Below are positions 36,162 through 46,846 of a stretch of 64,000 bases of DNA, in pieces. Positions within the stretch are counted from its first letter, which is position 1. The number at the start of each line of letters is the position of its first letter. The stretch spans positions 62,001 to 126,000 of the forward strand of contig CAMWTS010000001.1 in the NCBI GenBank assembly GCA_947177225.1, in the 5' to 3' direction. Source of the stretch: an uncultured Alistipes sp. Lineage in GTDB: Bacteria > Bacteroidota > Bacteroidia > Bacteroidales > Rikenellaceae. Under the pieces are notes generated by a model. The model made no database searches. It was not told the origin of the DNA and worked only from the letters and a program-made list of their open reading frames with translations. Position numbers and translations under genes: made by a program.

Positions 36162-39100
36162 TTAGTTAATCGTATAATTAATCTCATTATCATCTAAATA
36201 TGAAATGAAGTCAACCGTCGTGCCAACACGGTAGCGTTTCGAGTAGAATCGCAATCGCACATCTGATTCAGGATCGAATATGCTCAATCGCAACGTCGTA
36301 TTGCCATTCGACGCACGCACGGCATCGGCAAGGCCTTCGATAAAACTGTGCGTCACGTCGCCAACCTTCAAATCGATATGCAACTCTTTGATCTGCTCTC
36401 CAACCTCCGCAAGGTGCATCATCGAAGTAATCTTATACTCCAACTCGGCCGGTTCCTTATAAGGTCGCGGCTGCACACGTCCACGGATAAAGAGGAAGTT
36501 GTTTTGCTCGATAAGATTGCCGAACTTCTCGAAATCCTTGCTGAACAGCGTAAATTCGTGTGTCGAGTTGTAGTCCTCCAATACGAAGCGGGCGTAGCGG
36601 CGACCGTCTTTGGTCGTGAGCGGCGTAACGCTCATTATCACACCGGCCACAGCAATCTCGCGGCCGTTGAGTGGGGTAAGGTCGCTCAGTTGCGACAACT
36701 CCACCTGACACATCTTTCGCAGAATCACACTGAACTGGTCGAGCGGGTGCGACGACATATAGAGTCCGATGACCTCGCGCTCCTTATTAAGAATAGTCAG
36801 CTGATTCCAATCCTCGCACACCGGAGCTTTGGGCTGCTGTATGTCGACTGCACTCGCACCCATGCCGAACAAACTTTGCTGGGCATTGCTCTTTTCGAGC
36901 TGCACGAGCTGTCCGTAGCGAATAAGAGCATCGAGAAATGCCACACCATTGGAATCCACAGCAAAGAATTTGCTTCTATTAAAGCTGATAAGCGAATCGA
37001 AGCCACCGGCATATGCCATATTTTCCAGACATTTGCGATTGATGACCGAATAGTTTATTCGCTCCATGAAATCATAAATATCCTTGAACCTGCCGTTGTT
37101 ATTCCGCTCCTCGATCATCGAAATCGAAGCAGCATCGCCCACACCCTTTATGGCCGCCAGACCGAAACGCACATCGCCGTCCTTATTTGCCGAGAAGTTG
37201 CGCATCGACTCGTTGACATCGGGACCAAGCACGCGTATGCCCATGTGCTTGCACTCGTTCATATAGGTGGTGATCTGCTTTATGTCGTTAAGGTTGCGGC
37301 TCAACACCGTAGCCATATACTCCGACGGATAGTGCGCTTTGAGATATGCCGTCTGATAGGCAACCCACGAATAACACGTAGCATGCGATTTGTTGAACGC
37401 ATACGATGCGAACTTCTCCCAGTCAGCCCAAATCTTCTCCAACACCTTCTCGTCGTGGCCGTTTGCCTTGCCGCCCGAAATGAACTTGGGTTTCAGCTCG
37501 TCCAGTTTCGACTTGATCTTTTTACCCATGGCCTTGCGCAGCGTGTCGGACTCGCCTCGCGTAAAGCCGCCCAGCAGACGCGACAGAAGCATGACCTGCT
37601 CCTGATAGACCGTAATACCGTAAGTATCTTTCAGATACTTCTCCATTTCGGGTATATCGTATATGATGGGCTTACGGCCATGTTTGCGATCGATGAAATC
37701 GGGAATATAATCCATCGGTCCCGGACGATACAAGGCATTCATGGCTATGAGGTCCTCGAATGTCGACGGCTGCAACTCCCTCAGATACTTCTGCATACCG
37801 GGCGACTCGAACTGGAACGTTCCGACCGTACGGCCGTCGCAGTAAAGCTGGTATGTTTTGGGATCGTCGATCGGGATTGTATCGATATCGATCTTGTGTC
37901 CGTGGGTCAACGCCACATTTTCCACAGCGTCCTTGATGATCGAAAGAGTCTTCAATCCGAGGAAGTCCATCTTTATCAGACCCGTATCCTCGATCACCGA
38001 ACCCTCATATTGCGTCACGAGCATCTTTTCGCCCGTCTCCTTGTCGTCGGCCGTGCTGACCGGCACCCAGTCGGTAATGTCGTCGCGACAGATGATCGTA
38101 CCGCAGGCATGTACGCCCGTACCGCGCACATTGCCCTCCAACATCTTGGCATACATGATCGTATCGTGCAAAACCGGCTCGGTCGACTCCTCGGCCGCTT
38201 TCAGTTCAGGCACGGCGTTTATGGCATTGGTCAGGTTGATCTTCAACAACTTGTCCTTGTCGTTGGGATCCTGTATGCGATCGGGCACCCACTTGCACAG
38301 CTGGTTTGCCTGTGCCAAGGGTAATTTCTGCACACGCGCCACATCTTTCAGCACCATCTTCGTGGCCATGGTGCCGTAAGTGATGATGTGAGCCACCTTC
38401 TCCTTGCCGTATTTCTGTGTCACCCAGTTCAACACCCGACCGCGGCCGTCATCATCGAAATCGATATCGATATCGGGCAGCGAGATACGATCGGGATTGA
38501 GGAAACGCTCAAACAGCAGGTCATAGGCAATAGGGTCGATCTGCGTGATACCGAGACAGTAGGCCACTGCCGAGCCGGCAGCCGAACCACGTCCCGGACC
38601 CACCGACACGTCGAGTTCCTCTCGCGCAGCACGTATGAAGTCCTGCACGATGAGGAAGTAACCGGGAAAACCCATGGTCTTCATCACATGCAGCTCGAAT
38701 ATCAATCGCGTCTCGATATCCTCAGGCACAGGATCGCCATATCGTTTTTTCGCACCGTCGAAAGTCAGTTTACGCAGATAGTCGGCCTCCAACTTTATAC
38801 GATAGAGTTTATCGTAGCCTCCCAACTTGGCGATCTTCTTCTCCGCATCGGACTGGCTCATGACGACAGTGCCGTTCTCGTCCTGAGTAAACTCGTCGAA
38901 CAGATCCTTCTCCGTATATTTCTGGCGATACAGCTCCTCCGTACCGAAATCTTCGGGAATGGCGAACGTCGGCATGATCGGAGCATGATCTATGGTATAG
39001 TTCTCCACCTTGTTGCAGACCTCGACCGTATTGTCCAATGCTTCGGGCACATCGCCGAATATGGCATTCATCTCGGCCGTAGTCTTAAACCACTCCTGCT

Positions 39101-39992
39101 TCGAATAGAGCATGCGCTTGGGATCGTCGAAATCCTTGCCTGTGCTGAGACAGATCAAGCGGTCGTGCGCCTCGGCGTGCTCCTCGTCCACGAAATGGAC
39201 ATCGTTTGTACACACCAGCTTTACGCCATACTTCTTCGAGTATTCCTTTAACTTTTCGTTAACCTTCAACTGCAACGGATAGGCCTCTTTGTTGGCTCGT
39301 TCGACAGTGGCCTTGTGCAGCTGCAACTCCAAATAATAGTCGTCGCCATAAAGGTCTTTATACCATTGGACAGCCTGCTCGGCCTCTTTCAGCCTTTCGT
39401 CGCGAATCAGGCGAGGAATCTCGCCGCCAAGACATGCCGAACAGCATATTATACCCTCGTGATACTTCTCCAACTCCACTCGATCGGTTCGCGGACGCAT
39501 ATAAAATCCCTCCGTCCATGCTTTAGACACGATCTTTATAAGATTGTGGTAACCCACAGCATTCTTCGCCAGCAGGATAAGGTGGTAACCGCTCTGATCG
39601 GCCTTGCCCTCCTTGTTGAACAGACGACGCGGTGCGACATAAACCTCGCAGCCTATTATGGCCTTGAAGTCCTCTTGGGGCTGCGCCGCAAGATCGCGCT
39701 GTGCCTTGTCGAGTGCCGCCGCCGGATCGCCGCCGGTCTCCTCGGCCGAAGCCGTACCGTTTTGCAAACGCTCTACAAGAGCCGACAACGACTTGATCTT
39801 GTCGCGCCGGGCAGAATTCTTCTTCTTGACGTAATTGAAAAACTCCTTTATGCCGAACATGTTACCGTGATCGGTAATGGCCACGCCGGGCATGCCGTCC
39901 TTAATTGCCTTGTCGACAAGTTTCTGAATGCTTGCCTGGCCGTCGAGGATCGAGTATTGAGAGTGTACGTGAAGATGTACGAAATCGCGCAT
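36162..39992 (-). CDS. dnaE: DNA polymerase III subunit alpha
   Basis: MRDFVHLHVHSQYSILDG PHP domain; GRGSAAGSAVAYCLGIT; PDIDIDFDDDGRG. Start could also be 40013. Confidence 0.96.
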   Translation of the reverse strand: MRDFVHLHVHSQYSILDGQASIQKLVDKAIKDGMPGVAITDHGNMFGIKEFFNYVKKKNSARRDKIKSLSALVERLQNGTASAEETGGDPAAALDKAQRDLAAQPQEDFKAIIGCEVYVAPRRLFNKEGKADQSGYHLILLAKNAVGYHNLIKIVSKAWTEGFYMRPRTDRVELEKYHEGIICCSACLGGEIPRLIRDERLKEAEQAVQWYKDLYGDDYYLELQLHKATVERANKEAYPLQLKVNEKLKEYSKKYGVKLVCTNDVHFVDEEHAEAHDRLICLSTGKDFDDPKRMLYSKQEWFKTTAEMNAIFGDVPEALDNTVEVCNKVENYTIDHAPIMPTFAIPEDFGTEELYRQKYTEKDLFDEFTQDENGTVVMSQSDAEKKIAKLGGYDKLYRIKLEADYLRKLTFDGAKKRYGDPVPEDIETRLIFELHVMKTMGFPGYFLIVQDFIRAAREELDVSVGPGRGSAAGSAVAYCLGITQIDPIAYDLLFERFLNPDRISLPDIDIDFDDDGRGRVLNWVTQKYGKEKVAHIITYGTMATKMVLKDVARVQKLPLAQANQLCKWVPDRIQDPNDKDKLLKINLTNAINAVPELKAAEESTEPVLHDTIMYAKMLEGNVRGTGVHACGTIICRDDITDWVPVSTADDKETGEKMLVTQYEGSVIEDTGLIKMDFLGLKTLSIIKDAVENVALTHGHKIDIDTIPIDDPKTYQLYCDGRTVGTFQFESPGMQKYLRELQPSTFEDLIAMNALYRPGPMDYIPDFIDRKHGRKPIIYDIPEMEKYLKDTYGITVYQEQVMLLSRLLGGFTRGESDTLRKAMGKKIKSKLDELKPKFISGGKANGHDEKVLEKIWADWEKFASYAFNKSHATCYSWVAYQTAYLKAHYPSEYMATVLSRNLNDIKQITTYMNECKHMGIRVLGPDVNESMRNFSANKDGDVRFGLAAIKGVGDAASISMIEERNNNGRFKDIYDFMERINYSVINRKCLENMAYAGGFDSLISFNRSKFFAVDSNGVAFLDALIRYGQLVQLEKSNAQQSLFGMGASAVDIQQPKAPVCEDWNQLTILNKEREVIGLYMSSHPLDQFSVILRKMCQVELSQLSDLTPLNGREIAVAGVIMSVTPLTTKDGRRYARFVLEDYNSTHEFTLFSKDFEKFGNLIEQNNFLFIRGRVQPRPYKEPAELEYKITSMMHLAEVGEQIKELHIDLKVGDVTHSFIEGLADAVRASNGNTTLRLSIFDPESDVRLRFYSKRYRVGTTVDFISYLDDNEINYTIN

Positions 39993-40016
39993 AAAGTTAC
40001 CCTTCATTTTCATGCA

Positions 40017-40151
40017 CCTTTTCCCGCCTCGGCACAGCCAGAACAGATTCAGTCTGTGCACGGTTTATCGAAAAGGTTCAATTGCTTACTCCTTTTCGCA
40101 CCTCGGCATAGCTCGGACAAATACGGCTCTGCGCTCGGCGTCTCGAAAAGG
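40017..40151. repeat. Tandem pair of ~60-bp palindromic intergenic repeats
   Basis: 40017-40076 CCTTTTCccgCCTCGGCAcAGC...TCGAAAAGG and 40091-40151 CCTTTTCgcaCCTCGGCAtAGC...CTCGAAAAGG; both bounded by CCTTTTC/GAAAAGG. Confidence 0.7.
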
Positions 40152-40329
40152 CTGGTTTTACTTTTGCAAATATACGAATAAGTGAGGGCAATACCAAATT
40201 TATTTGAGTATTGCCGAACGGGAGTATATTCGGCAACTCCGGACACAGTGAAATAGTCCCGGATTTATTTTAGTATGAATATTGCATCTTATCAATAAAA
40301 TAGCTAACTTTACATAAAACCCGTATGTT

Positions 40330-40551
40330 ATGAACACAGCAACCGAAAATCTGGTCGTACTCCAATCTTACGACAATCTGATGCAGGCCGAGATAGCGAA
40401 GTCGATACTCGACAGTGCAGGCATATTCTGTACTTTACGCAACGAATACATGTCGATGGTATATCCTATAAGTGCAATGCCCTCGCAACTGATGGTGCGC
40501 GAAGAGGATTTGGAACAGGCACAACGGCTGCTGATGTCCGGCAGGTGTTAG
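40330..40551 (+). CDS. DUF2007-family putative signal-transducing protein
   Basis: 73 aa; VVLQSYDNLMQAEIAKSILDSAGIFCTLRNEYM...QLMVREEDLEQAQRLL. Confidence 0.82.
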   Translation: MNTATENLVVLQSYDNLMQAEIAKSILDSAGIFCTLRNEYMSMVYPISAMPSQLMVREEDLEQAQRLLMSGRC

Positions 40552-40616
40552 CGTCACATTTCATTTAGCATTTTCACGCCTTGACACACTCCTGGCGAGT
40601 TGGGCTATGTCTCGGC

Positions 40617-41363
40617 TTATCCAAGATGTTGCCGATTCCATATCCGCCACGAGGCTTCCGCCTGCACGACAAGCATCTCCATACCGCCCGCGACGGCTGC
40701 TCCGCGGGCAGATGCAAGTTGCATCAACGCAGTTTGTTCGGGATTATATATAAGGTCGAATATCATATGCTTATGGCTTAGGCTCTCGTATGGCAGCCGT
40801 GGAGCGTCCGTCACATTCGGCCACATTCCCAAAGGCGTGGTATTGACGATCAGATCATGAGCTCTCATCACCTCGGCATCTAATTCGTCATATGTCAGGT
40901 TGCCTTTGGCCGAATCGCGCGAAACCAAAGAGTAGGGTATGTCCCATTGCGACAACACGAACTGCACGGCTTTCGATGCACCGCCGCTGCCGAGTATGAG
41001 TGCTGCATGCGGCATACGGCCAGATGTCAAGGCCGTCAGAGTCGACCGGATACCCTCCACATCGGTATTATAACCGGTCATTCGGCCACGACATATATCG
41101 ATGCAATTGACTGCGCCTACGTCCTTGGCCTCCAAAGAGATGGAGTCGAGATAGGGTAGTATGGCCTGCTTGTAAGGAATCGTGACATTGAGACCGCGCA
41201 GATCGGAAACCGTCGAGAGCAAAGATTCGAGATCGGCGATATCCGCCAGCTCGTATAAGCCGTACTCGGCATCGACGATGTGTTCGAGCGTAAATTTGCG
41301 TTCGAAATACCGCTGCGAAAACGAGTGTGCAAGCGAACGGCCTATAAGTCCGTAACGTCGCAT
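40617..41363 (-). CDS. aroE: Shikimate dehydrogenase
   Basis: YGLIGRSLAHSFSQRYFERKF, GLNVTIPYKQAILPYLD, ILGSGGASKAVQFVL. Confidence 0.94.
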   Translation of the reverse strand: MRRYGLIGRSLAHSFSQRYFERKFTLEHIVDAEYGLYELADIADLESLLSTVSDLRGLNVTIPYKQAILPYLDSISLEAKDVGAVNCIDICRGRMTGYNTDVEGIRSTLTALTSGRMPHAALILGSGGASKAVQFVLSQWDIPYSLVSRDSAKGNLTYDELDAEVMRAHDLIVNTTPLGMWPNVTDAPRLPYESLSHKHMIFDLIYNPEQTALMQLASARGAAVAGGMEMLVVQAEASWRIWNRQHLG

Positions 41364-42079
41364 AGCGCAAGCGTATCGGATTCAGGCACCATCGTATCGG
41401 CTGCCGGCACCTCGGCAGGCGCAACCTCCTCAATTGCAGGAACGACAGACTCCGTCGCAGCTCCGCTATCGCCTATCAGGTAAAAAGCCAGCATGGTAAA
41501 TCCAACCAGCATTACGGTAAGCAGCGTAGCCAACAGATTGAAATATTTGTCGATGAACGATTTGATCGGCGCGCCGAACTTCCATATGAGCCATGCTATC
41601 AGGAAGAAACGCATTGAACGAGCCACAGCCGATGCAAGCGTAAACATCAGAAAATCGATATTGAACACTCCGGCCGAAACCGTAAACAGCTTGAACGGCA
41701 GCGGAGTGAATCCGGCAGTATAGACTATCCAGAAATTATATTTGTCATACAATCGCTGTATGTTGGCGAAGCTCTCCTCGCTGAATACATGATTAAAAAA
41801 GAAATGGGCTATGGCCGTGTATTCGCCTGCCGTATTTTGCCACAGAAAAAAACCGATTCCATATGCGAGCACAGCTCCGATGACCGAACCCAACAGACAT
41901 ATAGCCGCAAACCTGAACGATTTTTTCGTCGCACCCAAACACAACGCTATCAACAGAATATCGGGCGGCAGAGGAAACCAGCTGGCCTCGAACAAGGCAA
42001 ACAGAAACAGAGCTACCCAGCCCCAACGGCTCTCGCTCCATGAAAGCACCCAATCGTACAGTTGCTTGAAGATCTTCAT
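41342..42079 (-). CDS. VTT/DedA-like (YqaA family) membrane protein
   Basis: LFLFALFEASWFPLPPDILLIALCLGATKKSFRFAAICLLGSVIGAVLAYGIGFFLW; AGFTPLPFKLFTVSAGVF. Confidence 0.82.
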   Translation of the reverse strand: MKIFKQLYDWVLSWSESRWGWVALFLFALFEASWFPLPPDILLIALCLGATKKSFRFAAICLLGSVIGAVLAYGIGFFLWQNTAGEYTAIAHFFFNHVFSEESFANIQRLYDKYNFWIVYTAGFTPLPFKLFTVSAGVFNIDFLMFTLASAVARSMRFFLIAWLIWKFGAPIKSFIDKYFNLLATLLTVMLVGFTMLAFYLIGDSGAATESVVPAIEEVAPAEVPAADTMVPESDTLALCDVTDL

Positions 42080-42225
42080 TTCCCAACTAATTTTCGGCGA
42101 ATATACGAAAATAATCTCAATTTTTCATCAAAAACATCTCCCGGCCGAAACAAGATATGGCCGACAGAAGCAAATGCGCACTGGCAACAACAGCGTAGGA
42201 GAAGGCGTCACCAGGCTATTCGAAC

Positions 42226-43257
42226 TCAACCGAAAGCCGTTATCACTCCGCCGCCGATCACCCGATAGCCACGATAAAACACCAACGGCTGCCCGACGGC
42301 AGGTGCCCACGCCGGATCGTCGCACTCCACACGATAGGCCGCCCATTTCGAATCTTCGGCATCATACACCGCAACACATCGTTGCGGATTACGACCGATA
42401 CCGCGAATCTTGATCGTAACATCAGGCGACGACAACAACTCTTCCCGATCGACTACATTGCAGCTGCCGACATAAATCGTCGAATAATATAGATCGTTTT
42501 TACTGCCGACAATCAGCCTGTTGCCCGCCGCATCGATCCCCGTCACACACACTCCTTCGGGAATACCGTCGCCACGACGCTGACCGATGGTATAGAACGG
42601 TATACCCGCATGACGGCCTACTACATTTCCACATCGGTCGGTTATATCGCCGCATGCAAAGCGAGAAGTGCGCCTGCGGATATAATCGCCATATCGCTCA
42701 CCATGCAGAAAACAGATGCCCATGCTCTCGCTCTTGTCTGCGAAACGACTTCTGACATCGCTCTTGTAGACCCTTCCCATGGGGGCTACGGCACGTCTGA
42801 GCAGATGCTGCGGCAAACCCCACAAATAGTATGACTGATCCTTGCTCTTGTCGTCGGCCTGGGCGACATAAAACCGGTCGTTGCAGTGGGATATATTGAA
42901 ATAGTGGCCGGTAGCGATATGCCCGATATTCATTTCATCGGCACAACGCGCAAGCATCTGCCACTTTATCGCCGTATTGCATCGCGTGCATGGAGCCGGC
43001 GTTCGACCGCAGCAATACTCGTCGACGAAATAATCTATCACCTCGCATTCGAACTCCCTGCGGGCATCGCACAAGTGCCAGTTAACGCCGATCTCCTCCG
43101 CTCGGCAACGGGCTCTACATATCATATCTTCGTCTCCGATCATATCTATCGTGAGAGCCTCGACATCATATCCGTCATCACGCAGTCGTCCGACAGCAGT
43201 CACACTATCCATGCCACCGCTGAACCCCAACAATACTCGTCGTTTATCGTTTGTCAT
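42226..43257 (-). CDS. mnmA: tRNA-specific 2-thiouridylase
   Basis: VLLGFSGGMDSVTA PP-loop; PAPCTRCNTAIKW; ATGHYFNI; DQSYYLWGLPQ; SMGICFLHGERYGDYI. Confidence 0.92.
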   Translation of the reverse strand: MTNDKRRVLLGFSGGMDSVTAVGRLRDDGYDVEALTIDMIGDEDMICRARCRAEEIGVNWHLCDARREFECEVIDYFVDEYCCGRTPAPCTRCNTAIKWQMLARCADEMNIGHIATGHYFNISHCNDRFYVAQADDKSKDQSYYLWGLPQHLLRRAVAPMGRVYKSDVRSRFADKSESMGICFLHGERYGDYIRRRTSRFACGDITDRCGNVVGRHAGIPFYTIGQRRGDGIPEGVCVTGIDAAGNRLIVGSKNDLYYSTIYVGSCNVVDREELLSSPDVTIKIRGIGRNPQRCVAVYDAEDSKWAAYRVECDDPAWAPAVGQPLVFYRGYRVIGGGVITAFG

Positions 43258-43412
43258 AGCTTGGGCAAAGATAGCATCTTTTCGGCAAAAAAGCCATCGT
43301 CCGACACCAGCCTCTGCTACGAATGCCATACAAGCAGATGAAAAATCCGCCGAACAGGATAAGCATTCCTATACGGCGGTACACATAAGCATCATCTGTC
43401 TGCAACGAAGAA

Positions 43413-43751
43413 TCACAGTCTGTCAAATGCCTCGTCTATATCCTCGCACTCGGCATCGTCCTGCTCGAAAAACTCGGGTTTATGCTCTTTGATATAATCG
43501 ATCATCTCGGACAGACCACCCATAAACTTTTTAAAATCCTCCTTATAAAGATATATCTTGTGCCGGCTGTACACGGCGGTTCCGTCCGAATTGATTTTCT
43601 TGCGAGACTCGGTAACGGTAAGATAATAGTCGTCGTTGCGCGTAGCCTTGACATCGAAGAAATATGTGCGCTTGCCGGCCCGCACCGCCTTTGTATATAT
43701 CTGTTCGCCGTATTCGTCTGCCTCGCGGCGATTCATTTGATCCGACATCAT
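43413..43751 (-). CDS. DUF3276 / PUR-alpha-like nucleic-acid-binding protein
   Basis: YTKAVRAGKRTYFFDVKATRNDDYYLTVTESRKK...IYLYKEDFKKFMGGLSEMIDYIK. Confidence 0.85.
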   Translation of the reverse strand: MMSDQMNRREADEYGEQIYTKAVRAGKRTYFFDVKATRNDDYYLTVTESRKKINSDGTAVYSRHKIYLYKEDFKKFMGGLSEMIDYIKEHKPEFFEQDDAECEDIDEAFDRL

Positions 43752-43883
43752 AATTTTCCTAAGGTTATTCGGTTAATTGTAATTCTTTAACGAAAGTTAC
43801 AAAAAATTCCGCAACTATCCAAATTATCCCCGAAAATAGCCGTTATGCGACCAAAGGCACTGTGTCGGAAAATAGAAATACCA

Positions 43884-45476
43884 TCACTCCGTTTGCAGGA
43901 TTGTCCGTCCGGCCTCCTCCCAACGGTTAACGATGTCGAGGGCTTGGGCATATGCCTTGTCGCGACGTCGATTGCAGATATAGAAGAAAGCTCCGTGAGG
44001 ATATATCCGCTCCGCAATCAAGGCCTTGACATACAGATCGACAGTCGTTTTCGAGGCATCGTATTCCGCATCATCTATCTCCGCTCCGCGCTCACGCGCC
44101 AAATACGCAATATCGGCAAGGTCGGCGTCCGACAGAGAAAACGCCGCATCATACTCGTCAAGGGTAGGGTAGCGTTCCAGCAGTTCACCCCTATGCGATA
44201 CGACATACGACAGCACGTAATCGGCAATGGTCTCCGAAGCGGCGAGCTGCCGAAGACATTTCGGCCAAAAAGCCGTATCGGCTTTGATGATGACATCGGG
44301 TGTGATACCGCCGCCGCCATATACCTTGCGGCCGCTCCTCAATGTATGAAACAGCAGTGAATCGTTGGTTTGAACGGAATCGGCAGCTCCCATATACCGC
44401 TCCAAATGCGAACGGTAATATTCGCTGCTGTGCCCGTTGCGATAGGGACGTTGGATAATGCGCCCCGACGGGGTCTTATAGCGCGCCACCGTAAGGCGCA
44501 TGGCCGAACCGTCGCCGAACTCCACCTGCCGTTGCACCAAACCCTTGCCGAAGCTCTGGCGTCCGATGACAACCGCTCTGTCCCAATCCTGCAACGCACC
44601 TGCTACAATCTCGCTCGCCGAAGCCGACTCTTCATCGATAAGCACCGCCAACGGCACGGAAGACAACGCTCCCGTACTCGACGCAGCGTAATGTTTCTCG
44701 GCTCCTGCATGACCGCTCGTCGAGACGATCACGTTGCCTGCTTGCAGAAACATCTCGGTCATGGACACAGCTGCCTCCATCACTCCGCCGCCATTGCCGC
44801 GCAAATCGAGGATCAACCCCTTGATCGTGCCCATTTCCGCAATGGCATGTGCAAATTCCATCGCTGTCGTATGAGAGAACCGGCCGACACGAACATAGCC
44901 CACAGACTCATCGACATATGATGCCGATATGGCAGGCAGCGGAATATTATCGCGTTTCAATTCCAGCGCAGGCAGCAACACACCTTTGCGCATGACATCG
45001 AGACGCAGAGTCGAACCGCACTCGCCACGCAGCAATCCGGGAACATCGGCACGCGAAATACCGATGATCGACTCGCCATCGACGGCCACAATACGGTCGT
45101 CGGGCATCATACCGGCCTTCGACGCAGGAGAACCAGCCACGGTGTTGACCACAATAACCGTATCGCGATATACGGCATACTCGACGCCTATGCCACCGAA
45201 CACACCGCTCATACTCTCCCTGACCGACGCCATCTCCTCTGCCGTAAGATAGACAGAATGAGGATCAAGCTCGGAAAGCGTATTGATTATCGAACGTTCG
45301 ACAACTTCATCGACAGCAATATCATCGACATAGTTGCCGATCAGAAAACGGTAGAAATAGTTTAGTTTCTGTATCTGCTCGGCATCTCGGCGCAAGTTTG
45401 TCCCCGTTTGCGCACAGACGGTCGACAAAACCGACACCCAGCCGATAGCAACGGCTATACCGAGCAGACGTTTCAT
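43884..45476 (-). CDS. S41 C-terminal-processing peptidase with PDZ domain
   Basis: GGIGVEYAVYRDTVIVVNTVAGSPASKAGMMPDDRIVAVDGE; LIDEESASASEIVAGALQDWDRAVVIGRQSFGKGLVQ. Confidence 0.93.
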   Translation of the reverse strand: MKRLLGIAVAIGWVSVLSTVCAQTGTNLRRDAEQIQKLNYFYRFLIGNYVDDIAVDEVVERSIINTLSELDPHSVYLTAEEMASVRESMSGVFGGIGVEYAVYRDTVIVVNTVAGSPASKAGMMPDDRIVAVDGESIIGISRADVPGLLRGECGSTLRLDVMRKGVLLPALELKRDNIPLPAISASYVDESVGYVRVGRFSHTTAMEFAHAIAEMGTIKGLILDLRGNGGGVMEAAVSMTEMFLQAGNVIVSTSGHAGAEKHYAASSTGALSSVPLAVLIDEESASASEIVAGALQDWDRAVVIGRQSFGKGLVQRQVEFGDGSAMRLTVARYKTPSGRIIQRPYRNGHSSEYYRSHLERYMGAADSVQTNDSLLFHTLRSGRKVYGGGGITPDVIIKADTAFWPKCLRQLAASETIADYVLSYVVSHRGELLERYPTLDEYDAAFSLSDADLADIAYLARERGAEIDDAEYDASKTTVDLYVKALIAERIYPHGAFFYICNRRRDKAYAQALDIVNRWEEAGRTILQTE

Positions 45477-45485
45477 CGGCAGACG

Positions 45486-46832
45486 CTATTTGCGGAAACT
45501 CTCGGCAAACAGATCGAAGCTCACCTTGCGCTGTTCGCCCGAACGCATATCCTTGACCGTGGCCTCGCGCTGCTCGACCTCCTGCGAGCCGATGATGACT
45601 ACATACGGAATGGCACGGCGATTGGCATACTCCATCTGCTTCTTCATCTTGCTGCAATCGGGATATATCTCGGCGGCGATACCCTCGTCGCGCAATTTCC
45701 GCAGAAGTTGCAGAGATGCGGCCTGCTCCTGCTCGCCCAGATTGACAAACATCACCTGAGTCGAACAGTCCACCTCCTCGGGGAAGAGATCCAGTCCCAC
45801 CATCACATCGTAGATACGGTCGGCACCGAACGAGATGCCCACACCCGAGGTATCGGGCATGCCGAATATGCCGGTCAAGTCGTCATAACGTCCGCCGCCG
45901 CAGATCGATCCGATCTGGAAATCGTCGGCTTTGACCTCGAATATGGCACCGGTATAGTAGTTGAGTCCGCGAGCCAGCGACAGGTCGAGTTCGATTTTCA
46001 AATCGATGCCCAGACGCGACACATGATCGAATATGGTCTGCATCTCCTCGATGCCCTTCAAGCCCGTCTCCGAAGCCCCTATGATCTCGCGCAGCTTGGC
46101 GAGTTTCTCGTTGTTGTCGCCACTCAGTTCGAGTATTGGTTGAAGTTTGGCTATCGCCTCGTCGTCTATACCGCGGTCACTCAACTCGGCCTTGACATTA
46201 TCCAAACCGATCTTGTCCAGCTTGTCGATGGCTACCGTGATGTCGATCATCTTGTCTGCATGACCTATGGTTTGGGCAATGCCGAAAAGTATCTTGCGGT
46301 TGTTCATCTTCAACGTAACGGAGATGCCCAGCTTGCGGAATACGCGCTCGACGATCTCCACCAGCTCCACCTCACCGAGCAGCGAACGCGAACCGATGAC
46401 ATCGACGTCGCACTGGTAGAACTCTCTGTAACGCCCCTTCTGCGGACGGTCGGCGCGCCACACCGGCTGAATCTGATAGCGCTTGAACGGGAAGACTATC
46501 TCGCCCTGATGCTGAACGACGTAACGGGCGAACGGAACGGTAAGATCATATCGCAAACCCTTTTCGCAAATCTTAGATGCGGTGCGCACCTGCTCGTCGT
46601 TAAGGTTGGCAGCGTAGTCGCCCGAATTCAGTATTTTGAACAGCAGTTTGTCGCCCTCGTCGCCATACTTGCCAAGCAGGGTAGAGAGGTTCTCCATCGA
46701 CGGGGTCTCCAACGGAGCATAACCGAACAGTCGGAATACGCTCTTTACTGTTTCGAATATATATCCGCGACGCATCATCTCCGAAGGAGAGAAGTCGCGC
46801 GTACCTTTCGGAATAGACGGTTTCTGTGCCAT
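45486..46832 (-). CDS. hisS: Histidyl-tRNA synthetase
   Basis: [16 protein letters not shown]-like class II motif 2 [45 protein letters not shown]. Confidence 0.95.
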   Translation of the reverse strand: MAQKPSIPKGTRDFSPSEMMRRGYIFETVKSVFRLFGYAPLETPSMENLSTLLGKYGDEGDKLLFKILNSGDYAANLNDEQVRTASKICEKGLRYDLTVPFARYVVQHQGEIVFPFKRYQIQPVWRADRPQKGRYREFYQCDVDVIGSRSLLGEVELVEIVERVFRKLGISVTLKMNNRKILFGIAQTIGHADKMIDITVAIDKLDKIGLDNVKAELSDRGIDDEAIAKLQPILELSGDNNEKLAKLREIIGASETGLKGIEEMQTIFDHVSRLGIDLKIELDLSLARGLNYYTGAIFEVKADDFQIGSICGGGRYDDLTGIFGMPDTSGVGISFGADRIYDVMVGLDLFPEEVDCSTQVMFVNLGEQEQAASLQLLRKLRDEGIAAEIYPDCSKMKKQMEYANRRAIPYVVIIGSQEVEQREATVKDMRSGEQRKVSFDLFAESFRK

Positions 46833-46846
46833 ATATCTGTTTTGTT

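Noticed and set aside
36348-38324. 658-aa plus-strand ORF opposite dnaE
   Set aside because: Antisense to a confidently recognised DnaE; composition is typical of a reverse-frame artefact.
42085-42225. Gap between the DedA-like gene and mnmA considered as a hidden RNA gene
   Set aside because: No promoter, strong fold or terminator pattern found by eye.
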